Assembly (NCBI GenBank): GCA_964354135.1
Contig: CAYGZA010000160.1
Location: 1 to 14,939, forward strand
Direction: 5' to 3'
DNA: 14,939 nt
Source: CAYGZA01 sp964354135
Lineage (GTDB): Bacteria; Planctomycetota; Planctomycetia; Pirellulales; Thermoguttaceae
Shown: piece after piece, positions 13,957 through 14,939 of the stretch
How the letters are laid out: each line of letters opens with the position of its first letter
Numbering within the stretch: the stretch's first letter is position 1
Position numbers and translations under genes: made by a program
The notes under the pieces: generated by a model
Database searches by the model: none
Told to the model about the DNA's origin: nothing
Seen by the model: only the letters and a program-made list of their open reading frames with translations

Positions 13957-13987
13957 GGTCCGGGGTGCAGGGTTCAAAGCTTGGCGG

Positions 13988-14824
13988 TTATGAGCCGGCC
14001 TTGCGGATCCGGACGAAGCGCTCGGTCTGCTCGCGGATGGCCCGCTCCGTGGGGAGCCGTTCCATGGAGCTGGCGCCGTAGAAGCCGTCGATGGCCGTGG
14101 ATCGCTGGAGGATGAACTGGGCGTCTTCCGGCTCGGCGATCGGACCGCCGTGGCACAGGACGATCACGTCGCCGCGGATACGCCGGGCCGCTGCGGCCAT
14201 CTCGTCGATCAGGGGCACGCACTGGTCGAGGGTCTTCGCGGTCTTCGCCCCGATCGAGCCGGAGGTCGTCAGTCCCATGTGGGCCACGAGGATATCTGCC
14301 CCCGCCTGGGCCATCCGCACCGCCTCGTCCGGCGTGAACACGTAGGGGGTGGTGAGAAGGTCCATCTCGCGGGCCAGGCGGACCATCTCCACTTCGCGGT
14401 CGTAACCCAGCTTGGTCTCTTCCAGATTGGCGCGGAAAGAGCCGTCGAACAGGCCGACCGTCGGGAAGTTCTGCACGCCGGCAAACCCGATCGCCTTCAC
14501 CTCGGCGAGGAAATGCTCCATGCGTCGCATGGGGTCGGTGCCGCAGACGCCGGCCAGCACCGGCGTGTGCCGGACCACGGGCAGCACCTCGGCCGCCATT
14601 TCCATGACGATGGCATTGGCGTCGCCGTAGGGCAGCAGGCCGCAGAGCGAGCTGTGCCCGGCCATGCGGAAGCGGCCGGAGTTGTAGATCACAATCAGGT
14701 CGATGCCGCCGGCCTCCTCGAACTTGGCGGAGATGCCGGTGCCGGCCCCGCCGCCGACGATCGGCTTGCCCTCGGCGATTTTCCGGCGGAAACGGTTCAG
14801 GATCGAAGTGCGCGATTCGGCCAT
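13988..14824 (-). CDS. Phosphoenolpyruvate hydrolase family TIM-barrel protein
   Basis: The product has 278 residues, the usual length of the single-domain form. The sequence follows the family closely: GKPIVGGGAGTGISAKFEEA (19-38), IVIYNSGRFRMAG (44-56), LPYGDANAIVMEMA (64-77), VLAGVCGTDPMR (89-100) and the C-terminal GFYGASSMERLP. Members are annotated as phosphoenolpyruvate hydrolase family or TIM-barrel signal transduction proteins, and often accompany or are fused to Tm-1-like (UPF0261) ATP-binding proteins; no such partner is within the window. It is cytosolic. The start at 14824 has GGAG about nine bases upstream. Real substrates are unproven for most members. The TAA stop lies 31 bases from the convergent FG-GAP gene's end. 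Confidence 0.92.
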   Translation of the reverse strand: MAESRTSILNRFRRKIAEGKPIVGGGAGTGISAKFEEAGGIDLIVIYNSGRFRMAGHSSLCGLLPYGDANAIVMEMAAEVLPVVRHTPVLAGVCGTDPMRRMEHFLAEVKAIGFAGVQNFPTVGLFDGSFRANLEETKLGYDREVEMVRLAREMDLLTTPYVFTPDEAVRMAQAGADILVAHMGLTTSGSIGAKTAKTLDQCVPLIDEMAAAARRIRGDVIVLCHGGPIAEPEDAQFILQRSTAIDGFYGASSMERLPTERAIREQTERFVRIRKAGS

Positions 14825-14837
14825 GGGGAGATTCTCC

Positions 14838-14891
14838 AGGGGCTAGGGGCTCGGGGGTAGGGGCTGGGGGCTGGAGGGTGGGGGGCTAGGG
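14838..14891 (+). repeat. G-run-rich degenerate repeat upstream of the TIM-barrel gene
   Basis: Eight runs of three or more Gs separated mostly by CTA, CTC, TA or CT (GGGGCTA-like units) occur on the plus strand; the minus strand is the template for a C-rich leader. Such tracts can form G-quadruplexes. The rest of the right edge, 14892-14939, shows no gene or site that I can support. Confidence 0.6.
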
Positions 14892-14939
14892 TGTGTAGAG
14901 TTCATGGGGAGATGTGCAAAGTGCGAAAGGGAGGATGCA

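Overview
The window is GC-rich, densely coding DNA that most resembles a planctomycete, probably of the Pirellulales type. The call rests on gene content: a Gly/Met-rich secreted protein of a kind I associate with that group, two large exported FG-GAP (VCBS-like) proteins, an unusual P-loop protein with the 'EVDRxxWP'-like motif, and a palindromic repeat array with ACCGGCG/CGCCGGT arms. No taxonomic marker such as rRNA is present, so this is inference. There are no tRNA or rRNA genes, no insertion sequences and no CRISPR array.

Layout. (1) 1-1156, minus: the N-terminal 385 residues of a membrane pyrophosphatase (hppA), running off the left edge, with a recognisable promoter at 1225-1254. (2) 1536-2426, plus: an exported protein with a Gly/Met minisatellite. 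It converges on a small minus-strand protein (2429-2848). (3) 3074-3840, plus: a small helical protein translationally coupled (ATGA overlap) to a DxD-type nucleotidyltransferase of AbiEii-toxin/DUF6036 type, a possible toxin-antitoxin-like pair. (4) 7306-3873, minus: a tight three-gene operon of a single-pass membrane protein with a long disordered region, a BY-kinase/MinD-like P-loop protein whose Walker A lysine is missing, and an ExeA/GspA-like AAA+ ATPase. (5) 7535-12572, plus: an exported FG-GAP protein, then a TPM-domain (YgcG-type) membrane protein, a nucleotidyltransferase-fold protein lacking the expected DxD, and LemA. (6) 12584-12768: seven palindromic repeat units, then a second FG-GAP protein (12790-13956). 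(7) 13988-14824, minus: a TIM-barrel 'phosphoenolpyruvate hydrolase family' protein, preceded by a G-run-rich segment.

How the genes may work together. TPM-domain proteins and LemA are frequent neighbours and probably form a membrane-associated module; the inactive-looking nucleotidyltransferase is wedged between them with gaps of only 17 and 11 bases. The minus operon pairs an ExeA-like ATPase with a BY-kinase relative, as exopolysaccharide (XrtA/PEP-CTERM-like) loci do, but no polysaccharide enzymes are visible here. The best candidates for something under-described are the lysine-less P-loop protein with its two partners, and the TPM/NTase-like/LemA cluster. Both are built from known families, and their novelty cannot be established without searches.
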